DNA of 64,000 nt from Streptomyces luomodiensis (lineage in GTDB: Bacteria; Actinomycetota; Actinomycetes; Streptomycetales; Streptomycetaceae): the NCBI RefSeq assembly GCF_031679605.1, contig NZ_CP117522.1:9796001-9860000 (forward strand). Reading direction: 5' to 3'. Position 1 is the first letter of the stretch. Each line of letters opens with the position of its first letter. The notes below the pieces were generated by a model. The model did not search any database and had not been told where the DNA came from. It saw only the letters and a list, made by a program, of their open reading frames with translations. The position numbers and the translations under genes are program-made. Shown one piece after another: positions 44,575-54,479 of the stretch.

Positions 44575-46770
44575 TCAGGAGGGGAGGTGGGCTCGGGCTG
44601 CCGCCTTGATCAGCGTGTTGCGCTGACGTGCCGTCAACTCTCCACGTGCCGCCCTTTCATCGGCGACCCTGGTGACCGCCTGCACCAGACCGCCTCTGTT
44701 CCGGAACGGCCCCCGGTCCCAGACCTCGTCGAGGAACGTCAGACGGTCCGTCCCCGGCCGGTTCTCGATGCCGGTGGCCGTGTCCCCGAAGACGATCTCG
44801 GGCTCGGCGCGTTTGAAGTACATGTGGTAATGGTCGGTGTCGGAGATGTAGAAGGGCACCAGGGTCAGGCCGTTGGTGGTGAACGTCATGGGCTCCCCGG
44901 TGGGGCGGATGGCCCGGCTCAGGTCGCGGCTGAGGGGGTAGTCCCGGTACAGGGTCAGGTTCTGGTACTCCGTGGCGGAACTGCGGATCACCAGGGGCAC
45001 GGGGCCGTAGGCGATGGCCTGAGTGGCGGGGTCGTCCAGGGCGCGTTCGATGCGCAGCGTGAACGGCGCGGCGATCTCGACCCGGTCCCCGGTTCGCCAG
45101 GTCCGCTTCAGCGAGACGTAGCCGCCGGGTGTGGCGTCGACGCGCTGCCGCACTCCGTTGACCCGGACGGTGAAGCCGCGCTCGGCCCAGTAGGGCACCC
45201 GCAGTCTCAGGTCGAGGTGCCCGCCGCCGGTCACGGTCAGGGTGCTGGTGCCGGCCGGGTCGGTCGGGTAGTGGGTGGACTGGGTGATGGTCAGTCCGCG
45301 CTCCGGCCAGTTCAGGGTGGACGGCAGATAGAGGTTCACGTAGAGGGTGGAGCCGTCGGTGGAGCTGAAGTAGACGGAGTCCTGGAACTTCGCGTGGGTT
45401 TCCAGGCCGGTGCCGCCGCAGCAGGTGCCGAGGTTGCCGTACTCGCGCTGGGCCCCCGGATTGACCGGCACGAAGTACGTCAGCAGCGGGTCGGTGTCGC
45501 TGGAGGTGTTCTGACGCGAGGCGAGGATCTGGCCGTACAGGGTCCGCTCGTAGTACTGCATGTACTTCGGGTCCGCGGTATGGAAGAACAGGCTGCGGCT
45601 CAGTTTGAGCATGTTGTAGACACAGCAGGTCTCGGCGTTGGTCTGCTCGATGGTCGCGGCGATGACGTCCCGCGCGCCGAACATCTCCCCCGAGCCCGCC
45701 ATGCCGCCGTCGACGTACGTGCGGTGCGGCACCACCATGTTCCAGAAGTTCTCGGCCGCGGTGAAGTACTTCCGGTCCCCGGTCTGTTCGTAGATCTCCA
45801 GGTAGCCCTGGTACTGGGGGATGTGCTGGTTGGCGTGCTCCCCGTCGAGGGTGTCCTGGTTCGCCACCGCGGCCTCGAGCAGGTAGGTGTTGTCGAAGCA
45901 CTGAGCGGTCGTCAGGTATTTCTCCTCGCCGGTGAGGGCGTACAGATCGGCCATGACTACGGGCATCGCGTTGTACTCGCCGGCGATATAGATTTTCCAC
46001 ATCCGGTCGAGTTGGGTCCTCGGCAGATGGCCGAGTCTGCTGTACGCCCAGTCGCCCATGCCCAGCACGATGCCGAGCGCCTGCTCGCTGCCCGCGTGCT
46101 GGTAGGCGTCGAGCAGCCCGCGCATGATCATGTGGCAGGTGTACCAGGGCGCCCAGATCTTGGGATAGGTCGCGTACTGCTCCAGCAGGATGAACTGCGT
46201 CTCCGGATACGCGGCCAGGTAGCCGGCGTGGCTCGGCGCCCCGGGGTCGTCCGTGCCGACCAGGGCGGCCAGGGCGTCCTGGCACTCGCCGAGTGCGGTG
46301 ACCATGTAGTCGGCCTTCTCCTTGTAGGCCCGCTCGCCGGTGCCGGCGTACGCCAGGCTGAGGGCGCTGAGGAAGTGTCCGGCGTAGTGGCCTCTGAGGT
46401 TGCCGTCCGTGGTCTCCCAGCCGCCGGGCGGCTGGGCTCCGTGGGTGTCCAGCCCGGCGTTGGTGCGGAAGACGGCGAGCATGCGGTCGGCTGGGTAGGT
46501 GTGCAGGAAGTTCAGCACGCGGTCGCGGTTGTCGGTGAACAGGCTCGGGCCGAGCGTCACTCGGGTGTTGTCGAACGGCTTGACGACCCAGGACGAGGGC
46601 GTTGCAAGGGCGGGTGCCTGGGTGACGCCGGCCTTGGAGCTCGTGCCCGCTGTCCCGGCCGTCGTGGGTGTCGCTGCTCCGGCCGCCGCCGGGAACATGG
46701 CCTGGAACGCCGGTATGGAGGTGGCGAGTGCGGTCAGCCGCAGAAGGTCGCGGCGTGGAAGTTCGGACAT
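44575..46770 (-). CDS. Tat-exported GH127-type beta-L-arabinofuranosidase (DUF1680)
   Basis: 731 residues from ATG 46770, preceded by GAGGAG at 6 bases. The N-terminus MSELPRRDLLRLTALATSIPAF has a twin-arginine motif followed by a hydrophobic stretch and an Ala-rich cleavage region, so folded export by Tat is expected. The rest is a GH127/DUF1680 alpha/alpha-barrel: HYAGHFLSALSLAYAGTG, GEMFGARD with the likely acid/base Glu, AETCCVYNMLK (Glu380, Cys382) and LGTCCGGTGLETH (Cys450, Cys451). These correspond to the Glu/Cys zinc site and Cys nucleophile known from Bifidobacterium HypBA1. It should release beta-L-arabinofuranose from hydroxyproline-linked arabinosides outside the cell; GH146-like pectin-arabinan activity is an alternative. 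It is divergent from the import operon. Confidence 0.82.
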   Translation of the reverse strand: MSELPRRDLLRLTALATSIPAFQAMFPAAAGAATPTTAGTAGTSSKAGVTQAPALATPSSWVVKPFDNTRVTLGPSLFTDNRDRVLNFLHTYPADRMLAVFRTNAGLDTHGAQPPGGWETTDGNLRGHYAGHFLSALSLAYAGTGERAYKEKADYMVTALGECQDALAALVGTDDPGAPSHAGYLAAYPETQFILLEQYATYPKIWAPWYTCHMIMRGLLDAYQHAGSEQALGIVLGMGDWAYSRLGHLPRTQLDRMWKIYIAGEYNAMPVVMADLYALTGEEKYLTTAQCFDNTYLLEAAVANQDTLDGEHANQHIPQYQGYLEIYEQTGDRKYFTAAENFWNMVVPHRTYVDGGMAGSGEMFGARDVIAATIEQTNAETCCVYNMLKLSRSLFFHTADPKYMQYYERTLYGQILASRQNTSSDTDPLLTYFVPVNPGAQREYGNLGTCCGGTGLETHAKFQDSVYFSSTDGSTLYVNLYLPSTLNWPERGLTITQSTHYPTDPAGTSTLTVTGGGHLDLRLRVPYWAERGFTVRVNGVRQRVDATPGGYVSLKRTWRTGDRVEIAAPFTLRIERALDDPATQAIAYGPVPLVIRSSATEYQNLTLYRDYPLSRDLSRAIRPTGEPMTFTTNGLTLVPFYISDTDHYHMYFKRAEPEIVFGDTATGIENRPGTDRLTFLDEVWDRGPFRNRGGLVQAVTRVADERAARGELTARQRNTLIKAAARAHLPS

Positions 46771-46930
46771 GGCGGTCTCCTCTGATGCCAAAAGCCACGA
46801 ATGGCGCGGTGACGCGCTACGCGGTATGGGCCGTCATCCAGCTTGGCCGCGTCCCACGGCAGCCCGTCGGACATCCGATGCCCGCATCGGCACAGACCTG
46901 CTCGATGTCATTGACGCCCCCAGCGGTGCT

Positions 46931-46952
46931 ATTGCACTGTGAAATTGCACTG
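46931..46952. promoter_or_regulatory. Candidate operator upstream of the exported GH127 gene
   Basis: A 22-base element with two direct ATTGCACTG units (46931-46939, 46944-46952) separated by TGAA; the centre can also be read as the inverted pair GCAC / ATTGC. It matches 57117-57138 at 17 of 22 positions and 47243-47264 at about 14 of 19 core positions. It lies 161 bases upstream of the exported GH127 start in the divergent gap 46771-47273. That gap otherwise holds no gene; a short CGCAAC-TTCG-GTTGCG hairpin lies at 47188-47203. Confidence 0.62.
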
Positions 46953-47242
46953 CGTGGGGCTGAGCGTAGAGCCCAGCTCAGATGAACGGCAATGGGCCAA
47001 CGCAAAATTTCCGGGGCTCCGGCAGTGCGGGAAGGCCGGCGACACTGCCGGGGAAACCGGCACTACATGGTCCGCGTCAGCGCAGAACCCGGGCATAAGT
47101 ATCGCAGTTGTACATCTTGATGGCCGGCCCAGCTCGTCAGCACCCCAGCCCGTGGAGTAGGGCGTGCAGTCCGTGGGTCACGTTCGCCGCAACTTCGGTT
47201 GCGTGGGACCTTGGCAGTGACCTTCCAGCAGCCTATGGTTTC

Positions 47243-47264
47243 AGCGCAATGCCACATGGCACTG
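47243..47264. promoter_or_regulatory. Candidate operator upstream of the cytoplasmic GH127 operon
   Basis: Third copy of the shared element (GCAATGCCACATGGCACTG core), here with an inner TGCCA-CA-TGGCA palindrome. It ends directly before the GGGAGGT ribosome site of the GH127 gene, so it lies downstream of the promoter, where a bound repressor would block transcription of the whole import operon. Confidence 0.58.
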
Positions 47265-47273
47265 GGAGGTATT

Positions 47274-49199
47274 GTGGCGTTTGCACAGGTCAAGAAGTAT
47301 CCGGATGGGTACGCGGGTGCTGTATGGACGTCCTCCGGGGCTGTGCGTCCCGTCTCGGCGGTCCACATCACCGGCGGGCTGCTCCGTCAGTGGCAGCGGA
47401 GGAACAGCGAGGCGACCATCCCGCACACCATCAAGCAGCTGCGCGCCGCGGGCAATGTTGCCAACCTCGAGCGCCTGCTGGCGGAGAAGCCTCCGCCCTA
47501 CCGGGGCCGGTACCCGTTCCTGGACACCGACTTGTACAAGACACTCGAAGGACTGGCGTACGAGATCGGCGCCGGCACCGCTCCAACCGGTGCGCAAGAG
47601 TTCTTCGACGAGGTCGTCGGGCTGCTGGAACAGGTCCAGTCCGAGGACGGTTATCTCAACTCCCGTTTTCAGGACCCCGACGCCCCCAAGCAGCCCTGGG
47701 AGGACATCGCTTGGGGGCACGAGCTGTACACCTTGGGCCACCTGATCCAGGCCGCCGTGGCGGCCAACCGCAGGATGGGCGACGGCCGGTTGCTCGCGGT
47801 GGCGGTGAAGTTCGCCGACCTGGTGGTGGCGCGGTTCGGTGTGGGCGGCGAGGAGGTCACCTGCGGCCATCCCGAGGTGGAGATGGCTCTGGTCGAGCTG
47901 TTCCGGGAGACCTCGAACCGTGACTACCTCGTCCAGGCGCAGCTGTTCGTGGACCGGCGCGGCCGAGGGCACCTGAAACACAGCATCTTCCCGCCCGAGT
48001 ACTTTCAGGACCACCTGCCCTTCCGTGACCTGCCCTCGGTCACTGGGCACGCCGTGCGTATGGCGTACCTGGCCGCGGGCGCGACCGACGTGTACCTGGA
48101 GACCAGGGACCGCTCGCTGCTTCAGACGCTGGAGCGGCTCTGGGACGACATGGTCGCCACCAAGCTCTACCTCACCGGCGGACTGGGCAGCCGCCACTCG
48201 GACGAGGCGATCGGCGACCGGTACGAACTGCCGTCCGAGCGTTCCTACAGCGAGACCTGCGCCGCCATCGCCACCATGCAGTGGGCATGGCGCATGTTCC
48301 TGGCCACCGGCGGTGCCACATACCTGGACGTCTTCGAACGGGTGCTGTTCAACGCCTACGCCGTGGGCCTCTCGCTGGACGGCAGGGCCTTCTTCTACGA
48401 CAACCCGCTCCAGCGCCGCCCGGACCACGAACAGCGCAGCGGCGCGGAGAGCGGCGGTGAGCTGCTGCGCCGGTCCTGGTTCGGCTGCCCATGCTGCCCA
48501 CCGAACATCGTCCGGTGGATGGCGCAGCTCGGCGACTACATGGCCGCGGAGCGCGGAGACACGCTCTTCGTCGCCGCCTACGCCGAGGCGCGCATCGAGA
48601 CGGACGCCCTGACGCTGACGATGGAGACGGCCTACCCCTGGGACGGCGACGTGCGGCTGGTCATTGACCGGGCGCCCGGCCGGTCGTACGCGCTGGCCCT
48701 GCGCGTCCCGGCCTGGACCAAGGACGTAACCCTGGCAGTCAACGGCGAGGCGGTGACGGCGGCCCCGCGCGACGGCTGGCTCACCGTGGAGCGGGAGTGG
48801 GCGGTTGGAGACGAGGTGCGGCTCGGCCTGCCGATGTCGGTCAGGGCACACGGCTCGCACCCCTACCTGGACGCCACCCGCGGCGCGGTGGCCGTCACCC
48901 GCGGTCCGCTGGTCTACTGCGTCGAGCAGCAGGACTCCCCGGCAAACCTGGACGACTTGGTCCTTGGCGTACCCCAAATCATCGACGCGCACGCCGAGAT
49001 GAACCAGGACCTGCTGCCCGGAGCAATCACCCTACGGTTGGCGGCGGACGTGATTCCCCCATCCTCTGCCGAGCTGTATCCGGAGCTGCCGGCCGAACCC
49101 GTTTCGCCGCAGGCGACGGCGCCCGTGACCCTCACCCCCTACTTCCTGTGGGGCAACCGCAGGCCTGAGGCCATGCGGGTGTGGGTCAGGTCCCGGTGA
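47274..49199 (+). CDS. Cytoplasmic GH127 beta-L-arabinofuranosidase
   Basis: 641 residues from GTG 47274, selected because GGGAGGT lies 4-5 bases upstream; no signal peptide. Canonical GH127 motifs are present: Glu311 in DEAIGDRYELPSERSY, exactly 16 residues before Glu327 in SETCAAI (Cys329), and Cys407-Cys408 in FGCPCCPPN. This spacing reproduces HypBA1 of Bifidobacterium longum (acid/base Glu322, zinc ligands Glu338, Cys340, Cys418, nucleophile Cys417). It should remove beta-L-arabinofuranose from imported Hyp-linked arabino-oligosaccharides or glycopeptides. It heads an operon with a peptide ABC transporter and two proline-specific peptidases, which argues for glycopeptide import. Confidence 0.9.
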   Translation: MAFAQVKKYPDGYAGAVWTSSGAVRPVSAVHITGGLLRQWQRRNSEATIPHTIKQLRAAGNVANLERLLAEKPPPYRGRYPFLDTDLYKTLEGLAYEIGAGTAPTGAQEFFDEVVGLLEQVQSEDGYLNSRFQDPDAPKQPWEDIAWGHELYTLGHLIQAAVAANRRMGDGRLLAVAVKFADLVVARFGVGGEEVTCGHPEVEMALVELFRETSNRDYLVQAQLFVDRRGRGHLKHSIFPPEYFQDHLPFRDLPSVTGHAVRMAYLAAGATDVYLETRDRSLLQTLERLWDDMVATKLYLTGGLGSRHSDEAIGDRYELPSERSYSETCAAIATMQWAWRMFLATGGATYLDVFERVLFNAYAVGLSLDGRAFFYDNPLQRRPDHEQRSGAESGGELLRRSWFGCPCCPPNIVRWMAQLGDYMAAERGDTLFVAAYAEARIETDALTLTMETAYPWDGDVRLVIDRAPGRSYALALRVPAWTKDVTLAVNGEAVTAAPRDGWLTVEREWAVGDEVRLGLPMSVRAHGSHPYLDATRGAVAVTRGPLVYCVEQQDSPANLDDLVLGVPQIIDAHAEMNQDLLPGAITLRLAADVIPPSSAELYPELPAEPVSPQATAPVTLTPYFLWGNRRPEAMRVWVRSR

Positions 49200-49228
49200 A
49201 TCCAGTCCACTCATCGAAAGAAGGAGCC

Positions 49229-50896
49229 ATGAGGAGATCGGCAGCTCTCGCCGCCGCGGTGACGGCCACCGCGCTGACACTCACCGCCTGCCAAGGCGGC
49301 GGTCCCGCGACCTCCGCCGGCGGGCAGCGGGCGGCCCAGGGCGGCACCGTCCACATCTTGGCTACCGCGGACTTCTCCCACCTGGATCCGGTGCGCGGCT
49401 GGGACGGCGGCGTCAACAACTTCTACCGGCTCATCTACCGGGGCCTGACCACCTTCGGTGCCGCCCCCGGCAAGAAGGGAACCAAGATCGTCGCCGACCT
49501 CGCCACCAACACCGGCACCCCGTCCGACGACGCGAAGACCTGGACCTTCACGCTCAAGGACGGCCTCTCCTTCGAGAACGGCACCCCGATCACCAGCGAG
49601 GCCGTGAAATTCGGCGTCGAACGCGCCTGGGACCCCGAGGCCGGTATCGGCTCGCCGTATGCCAAGCTGCTCATCGACGCACCCAAGGACTATCGGGGCC
49701 CCTACCGGAGTGGCGACCTCCACTCGATCGAGACCCCGGACGCCAGGACGATCGTCTTCCACCTCAAGAAGCGTTACCCGGACTTCCCCAGCGCGCTCGC
49801 CCTGCCGAACTTCACCCCCTTCCCCAAGGGCACCGGGGCGGGGGATGCCTTCGACACCAGGCCCATAGCGTCCGGCCCGTACAAGGTGGCCGGCTACCAG
49901 CGCGGCTCCTCGCTCAAGCTGGTGCGCAACCCCCACTGGAAGAAGGAGACCGACCCGGTCCGTGCCGCCAAGCCGGACTCCTACGCGTGGACCTTCGGCC
50001 TGGACGCCGCCACCATCGACGAGCGGCTGCTCGCCGGGCAGGGCACCGACGCCGACGCCATCGGTGGCACGATGCAGGCGGCGACCGTGGCCCGGATCCA
50101 GACCCCGCAGCTCAAGGCGCGCACGTTGAGCGGCCTGGCCGGCTGCACCACCTATATGGGTCTGAACACCACGAGGAAGCACCTGAGCGACGTGCGGGTG
50201 CGCCAAGCGATCAACTACGCGATCAACAAGGACAACGTGGTGGCCGGGCTGGGCGGCAGTCTCCTGGCGAAGAAGGCGACCTCGATCGAGCCGCCGACCA
50301 TCCGCGGCCGGAAAGACTACGACCTGTACCCGTACAACGTGGCGAAGGCCAAGCAACTCCTGGCCGAGGCCGGGCTCGCCAAGGGCTTCACCATGACCCT
50401 GGACACCCGCCCGGTGCCGAAGATGCAGGCGGTCGCGGTGGCGATCCAAGAGTCCCTGAAGCACATCGACATCGACGTCAAGATCAACAACATCGACACC
50501 TCCAGCTTCTACGAGGTGATCGGCACACCGTCGCGCCAGCACGACGCCGCCGTCACCGGCTGGTGCCCCGACTGGGCCTCCGGTGCCACGTTCCTGCCGC
50601 CGCTCTTCGACGGCCGGAACATCGCGCCCAAGGGCAACCAGAACATCTCCCAGCTCGACGACAAGAAGATCAACGAGCGCATCGACGAGATCGCCGCGGT
50701 GACCAACGTCGCGGCGGCTGATGCCGCGTATGGCGAACTGGACCAGATGATCATGGAGCGGGCGCCCATCGTGCCACTGACCTACGACAAGGTCGTCACC
50801 GTCATGGGGGAGAACGTCGCGGGCGCCTACCTGTCCGACGCCTACTCAGGCGGCATCGATCTGGTCTCCGTCGGTCTGAAGGACCCGGGCAAGTAA
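49229..50896 (+). CDS. Peptide ABC transporter substrate-binding lipoprotein
   Basis: 555 residues from ATG 49229 (AAGGAG). Lipoprotein signal MRRSAALAAAVTATALTLTAC with a LTAC lipobox. The mature protein belongs to the family 5 (DppA/OppA) solute-binding proteins: GGTVHILATADFSHLDPV, WTFTLKDGLSFENGTPITSEAVKFGVER, and DVRVRQAINYAINKD. Family members bind di- to oligopeptides, sometimes oligosaccharides. Position between GH127 and the permeases suggests hydroxyproline-rich, possibly arabinosylated, peptides as ligand. That is an inference from context. Confidence 0.92.
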   Translation: MRRSAALAAAVTATALTLTACQGGGPATSAGGQRAAQGGTVHILATADFSHLDPVRGWDGGVNNFYRLIYRGLTTFGAAPGKKGTKIVADLATNTGTPSDDAKTWTFTLKDGLSFENGTPITSEAVKFGVERAWDPEAGIGSPYAKLLIDAPKDYRGPYRSGDLHSIETPDARTIVFHLKKRYPDFPSALALPNFTPFPKGTGAGDAFDTRPIASGPYKVAGYQRGSSLKLVRNPHWKKETDPVRAAKPDSYAWTFGLDAATIDERLLAGQGTDADAIGGTMQAATVARIQTPQLKARTLSGLAGCTTYMGLNTTRKHLSDVRVRQAINYAINKDNVVAGLGGSLLAKKATSIEPPTIRGRKDYDLYPYNVAKAKQLLAEAGLAKGFTMTLDTRPVPKMQAVAVAIQESLKHIDIDVKINNIDTSSFYEVIGTPSRQHDAAVTGWCPDWASGATFLPPLFDGRNIAPKGNQNISQLDDKKINERIDEIAAVTNVAAADAAYGELDQMIMERAPIVPLTYDKVVTVMGENVAGAYLSDAYSGGIDLVSVGLKDPGK

Positions 50897-50900
50897 CGCC

Positions 50901-51857
50901 ATGTCCACCACCGCACCCATACGCCGTGTCACATCCGGCCCTGAGGCGGGCGCACAAGGCCCACCCACCTGGGCGGGTCGCCGTGTCCTGCACACCTTGC
51001 TGCATGACCGGGGAGCCGTGCTCAGCGCCGGCTTTCTGCTGCTCATCGTGGTGATGGCGCTCGGCGCGCCCGCCCTCGCCGCCATCACCGGCCACGGCCC
51101 CGACGAGTTCGACCCCTCCGCCATCAACACCGACCTCGGGGGGCTGCCCAAGGGAGCACTCGGCGGCATCAGTGCCGAACACTGGTTCGGTGTCGAACCG
51201 GGGAACGGCCGTGACATCCTGGCCCGCATCGCCTACGGCGCCCGCGTCTCGATCCTCATCGCGCTGTCGGCCACCTTTCTGACCACGCTGCTCGGAGTGG
51301 TCCTGGGCATGCTGGCCGGATTCTTCAGGGGCTGGATCGACCAGGGGATCTCTCGGTTCATGGACTTCCTGATGGCCTTTCCCGCACTGATCTTCATGAT
51401 CGCGATCCTGTCGTCGCTGCCGAGCGGCAACCGGTCGGTCCTGCTGGTCGTGGTGATCAGCGTCTTCGGCTGGCCGTATCTGGCGCGGGTGATCCGCGGG
51501 CAGACGATGACCCTGGTGAACCGGGAGTTCGTGGAGGCGGCCAGGGCCTCGGGCGCCTCCACAGCCGCGCTGGTGTTCCGGGAGATCCTGCCCAACCTGC
51601 GCAACTCGCTCATCGTCATGACCACGCTGGCCGTCCCCGGCTACATCGGCACCGAGGCGGGCCTGTCCTTCCTCGGCGTCGGCGTTGCCCCGCCGACACC
51701 CTCGTGGGGTCAGATGATCTCCAGTTCGGTCGGCTGGTACGCGGTGGACCCCATGTACTTCGCGATCCCCGGCGTGTTCCTGTTCCTCACCGTGCTGTCG
51801 CTGACCGTACTCGGCGACCGGGTGCGCGCAGCCATTGACTCGGGGGAGGCGTCCTGA
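50901..51857 (+). CDS. Peptide ABC transporter permease, DppC type
   Basis: 318 residues. Basic N-terminal tail, a first hydrophobic helix near residues 38-60, the periplasmic HWFGVEPGNGRDILARIAYGARVSI segment typical of DppC/OppC, and the EAA coupling loop EAARASGASTAALVFREILPN. Four bases separate it from the binding-protein gene. DppC before DppB is the reverse of the usual order. Confidence 0.92.
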   Translation: MSTTAPIRRVTSGPEAGAQGPPTWAGRRVLHTLLHDRGAVLSAGFLLLIVVMALGAPALAAITGHGPDEFDPSAINTDLGGLPKGALGGISAEHWFGVEPGNGRDILARIAYGARVSILIALSATFLTTLLGVVLGMLAGFFRGWIDQGISRFMDFLMAFPALIFMIAILSSLPSGNRSVLLVVVISVFGWPYLARVIRGQTMTLVNREFVEAARASGASTAALVFREILPNLRNSLIVMTTLAVPGYIGTEAGLSFLGVGVAPPTPSWGQMISSSVGWYAVDPMYFAIPGVFLFLTVLSLTVLGDRVRAAIDSGEAS

Positions 51858-52852
51858 TGGCCCGCTATATCGCGGGACGGATTGCCGGTGTGCTGGTGAT
51901 CCTCTTCCTGGTCTGCCTGTTCACCTTTGTGATCTTCTTCAAGCTGTCGCCCGATCCGGCGCTCATGATCTGCGGCAAGACCTGCACCCCGGGGCGGATC
52001 GACCAGATCCGTACCATGCTCGGGCTCGACGAGCCGTTCCCCACCCAGTTCTGGCACTTCCTGAGCGGCCTGTTCGCCGGCCGCGACTACGGGACGGGTG
52101 TCGGCCTGACCCACTGTCCGGCGCCGTGCCTGGGCTACAGCTTCCAGACCAATCAGCCGGTGTGGGAGATGATCCTGCAGCGGCTGCCGGTCAGCGCCAC
52201 CGTGGCGATCGGCGCGGCGGCGCTGTGGCTGCTGGTCGGGGTCGGCGCCGGCCTGCTGAGCGCGGTCAAGGAGGGAACGTGGTGGGACCGTGGCGTCATG
52301 GGCCTGGCGCTGGGCGGCTCCAGCATTCCCAACTACGTGCTCGCCCTCGCGTTGCAGTACGTACTGGTCGTCCAGCTTCAGATTCTGCCGTTCCCCTCGG
52401 CCGTCTCCCTCTCCGAGGACCCGGTGCGCTGGTTCCAGTCGTACCTCATGCCGTGGATCGTGCTGGCCACCGGGTACGCCTGCCTGTACGCACGGCTGAC
52501 CCGGTCCAACGTGATCGACACGTTGGCCGAGAACTTCATGCGCACCGCCCGCGCCAAGGGGCTGAGCCCGGTGCTCACCATGCGCCGGCACGCGTTGCGT
52601 CCCGCGCTCACCCCGGTCACCACGATCTTCGGGATGGACTTCGCCGCGCTGCTGGGCGGTGCCCTGATCACCGAGACCGTCTTCGGACTCAACGGGGTCG
52701 GCAAAATGGCCGCCGACTCGATCGCCAAGAACGACCAGCCGGTGATCATGGCGGTGACCCTGCTGGCGGCCTTCTTCGTGGTGATGGGAAACGTCGTGGT
52801 CGACCTCGTCTATACAGCTCTGGACCCGAGAGTGAGGATCGCGGCGAAATGA
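51857..52852 (+). CDS. Peptide ABC transporter permease, DppB type
   Basis: 331 residues, starting inside the previous stop (TGATG). N-terminal membrane helix IAGVLVILFLVCLFTFVIFF, a large external loop (residues about 30-110) with four cysteines (CGKTC, HCPAPC) that could form disulfides and are unusual for the family, and the coupling loop MRTARAKGLSPVLTMRRHALRPAL. It completes the permease pair. Confidence 0.92.
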   Translation: MARYIAGRIAGVLVILFLVCLFTFVIFFKLSPDPALMICGKTCTPGRIDQIRTMLGLDEPFPTQFWHFLSGLFAGRDYGTGVGLTHCPAPCLGYSFQTNQPVWEMILQRLPVSATVAIGAAALWLLVGVGAGLLSAVKEGTWWDRGVMGLALGGSSIPNYVLALALQYVLVVQLQILPFPSAVSLSEDPVRWFQSYLMPWIVLATGYACLYARLTRSNVIDTLAENFMRTARAKGLSPVLTMRRHALRPALTPVTTIFGMDFAALLGGALITETVFGLNGVGKMAADSIAKNDQPVIMAVTLLAAFFVVMGNVVVDLVYTALDPRVRIAAK

Positions 52853-53649
52853 GCGACCTGCTTGTCGTTGAGGACCTCACGGTCACCTTCCCCACCACAC
52901 GGGGCCCTGTGGACGTCGTCCGGGGGGCCGCCTTCACCCTGGCGGCAGGCGAGACCATCGGGATCGTCGGCGAGTCCGGCTCCGGAAAGTCCATGACCAG
53001 CCTCGCGATCATGGGCCTGCTCCCCAAGGGCGCCAGGACAAGCGGCAGCATCCGGCTCGACGACGCCGAGTTGCTGGGCCGCAGCGACCGCGAGATGCGC
53101 ACGATCCGCGGCGACCGGATCTCCATGATCTTCCAGGATCCGCTGTCGTCGCTGAACCCGTACTACACGGTGGGCCTGCAGATCGAGGAGATGTACCGGG
53201 CGCACCGGGGTGGCTCCCGCCGTGCCGCGCGGAAGATCGCGATCGAGGCCCTGGAGCAGGTGGGCATTCCGGAGCCGGGCAAGCGGGTGGACCACTACCC
53301 ACACCAGTTCTCCGGTGGGCAGCGACAGCGCATCATGATCGCCATGGCGCTGGTCTGCTCTCCCGCCCTGCTCATCGCCGACGAGCCGACGACCGCGCTG
53401 GATGTGACCGTACAGGCGCAGATCCTCCGCCTCCTGGCGGACCTGCAGCGTGAGACCGGCACTGGAATGGTCTTCATCACCCACGACCTGGCGGTGATCA
53501 GCTCGATCGCCACCCGGGTCCTGGTGATGTGCCGCGGCGAACAGGTCGAGTACGGCACGGCCGAGCAGGTCTTCGCCGAGCCCCGGCACCCCTACACCCG
53601 GATGCTGCTGGAGAGCATCCCGCGCATCGACGACGAGGTGATGTCATGA
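52849..53649 (+). CDS. Peptide ABC transporter ATP-binding protein, DppD type
   Basis: 266 residues; ATG 52849 overlaps the previous stop by 4 bases. Walker [11 protein letters not shown]-loop [12 protein letters not shown], signature FSGGQRQR, Walker [13 protein letters not shown] and switch His in THDLAV are all intact. The C-terminal oligopeptide-transporter extension stops soon after [13 protein letters not shown], so it is shorter than in most DppD proteins of about 330 residues. Confidence 0.93.
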   Translation: MSDLLVVEDLTVTFPTTRGPVDVVRGAAFTLAAGETIGIVGESGSGKSMTSLAIMGLLPKGARTSGSIRLDDAELLGRSDREMRTIRGDRISMIFQDPLSSLNPYYTVGLQIEEMYRAHRGGSRRAARKIAIEALEQVGIPEPGKRVDHYPHQFSGGQRQRIMIAMALVCSPALLIADEPTTALDVTVQAQILRLLADLQRETGTGMVFITHDLAVISSIATRVLVMCRGEQVEYGTAEQVFAEPRHPYTRMLLESIPRIDDEVMS

Positions 53650-54479
53650 GCGAACCGCTGCTGCGGGCCGGGGAGCTGACCAAGCGGTACACCGGCCGGG
53701 GTCCGCTGGGCCGTAAGAGCGAGTTCACCGCGGTCGACCGCGTCAGCTTCGAGGTCGCCCCGGGCGAGACACTGGCCGTGGTGGGCGAGTCGGGCAGCGG
53801 CAAGTCCACCACCGCCCGCATGGTCGCCAGGCTCATCGAGCCGACTGCCGGCACGCTGGAGTTCGAGGGAGCGGACATCACCCGCGCGAAGGGGGCCGCG
53901 CTGGCCCGCTACCGCAGCAGCGTGCAGGTCGTCTTCCAGGATCCCTACTCCTCGCTCAACCCGCGGCACACCGTGGAGCGCATCCTGATGGCGCCCCTGA
54001 TGTACCAGGGGCTCGAGCCCAAGGGCGGCAGGCGGGCCTACACCAAGGAGCTGATGGAACGGGTCGGCCTCGATCCCGACCACTCTCAGCGCTATCCCCG
54101 CCAGTTCTCCGGCGGCCAGGCCCAGCGGATCGGCATCGCCCGTGCGCTGGCCGTCAACCCCAAGCTGGTGATCTGTGACGAGGCGGTCTCGGCCCTGGAC
54201 GTCTCGGTGCAGGCGCAGGTGATCGAGCTGCTGCTGCGGCTCCAGCAGGAGAGCGGCTTCAGCTACGTCTTCATCGCCCACGACCTCGCCGTGGTCCGCC
54301 AGATCGCCCATCGGGTGGCGGTCATGAGCAAGGGCCGGATCATCGAGCAGGGTCCGTGCGCTCAGGTCTTCACCAGCCCTCAGGACCCGTACACCCAGAC
54401 CCTGCTGGCCGCGATACCCCGGATCAACCCGGAGTGGGACCGCCGGCGGCGCGAGTACGAAAGGACAGCCACCGGTTGA
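53646..54479 (+). CDS. Peptide ABC transporter ATP-binding protein, DppF type
   Basis: 277 residues, overlapping the DppD-type gene by 4 bases (ATGA). Walker [11 protein letters not shown]-loop [12 protein letters not shown], signature FSGGQAQR, Walker [13 protein letters not shown] (Ala-Val where Pro-Thr is common, still with catalytic Glu) and switch His in AHDLAV. It pairs with the DppD-type ATPase to drive peptide import. Confidence 0.93.
   Translation: MSEPLLRAGELTKRYTGRGPLGRKSEFTAVDRVSFEVAPGETLAVVGESGSGKSTTARMVARLIEPTAGTLEFEGADITRAKGAALARYRSSVQVVFQDPYSSLNPRHTVERILMAPLMYQGLEPKGGRRAYTKELMERVGLDPDHSQRYPRQFSGGQAQRIGIARALAVNPKLVICDEAVSALDVSVQAQVIELLLRLQQESGFSYVFIAHDLAVVRQIAHRVAVMSKGRIIEQGPCAQVFTSPQDPYTQTLLAAIPRINPEWDRRRREYERTATG

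Noticed and set aside
44491..46785. 764-codon plus-strand frame covering the exported GH127 gene
   Set aside because: Gly/Val/Arg-rich shadow frame; the minus strand has a ribosome site, a Tat signal and GH127 motifs.
47188..47203. CGCAAC-TTCG-GTTGCG hairpin as a riboswitch or attenuator
   Set aside because: Only 6 bp with a tetraloop, no wider structure or alternative pairing found by eye; it may be a chance hairpin or part of a regulator site.
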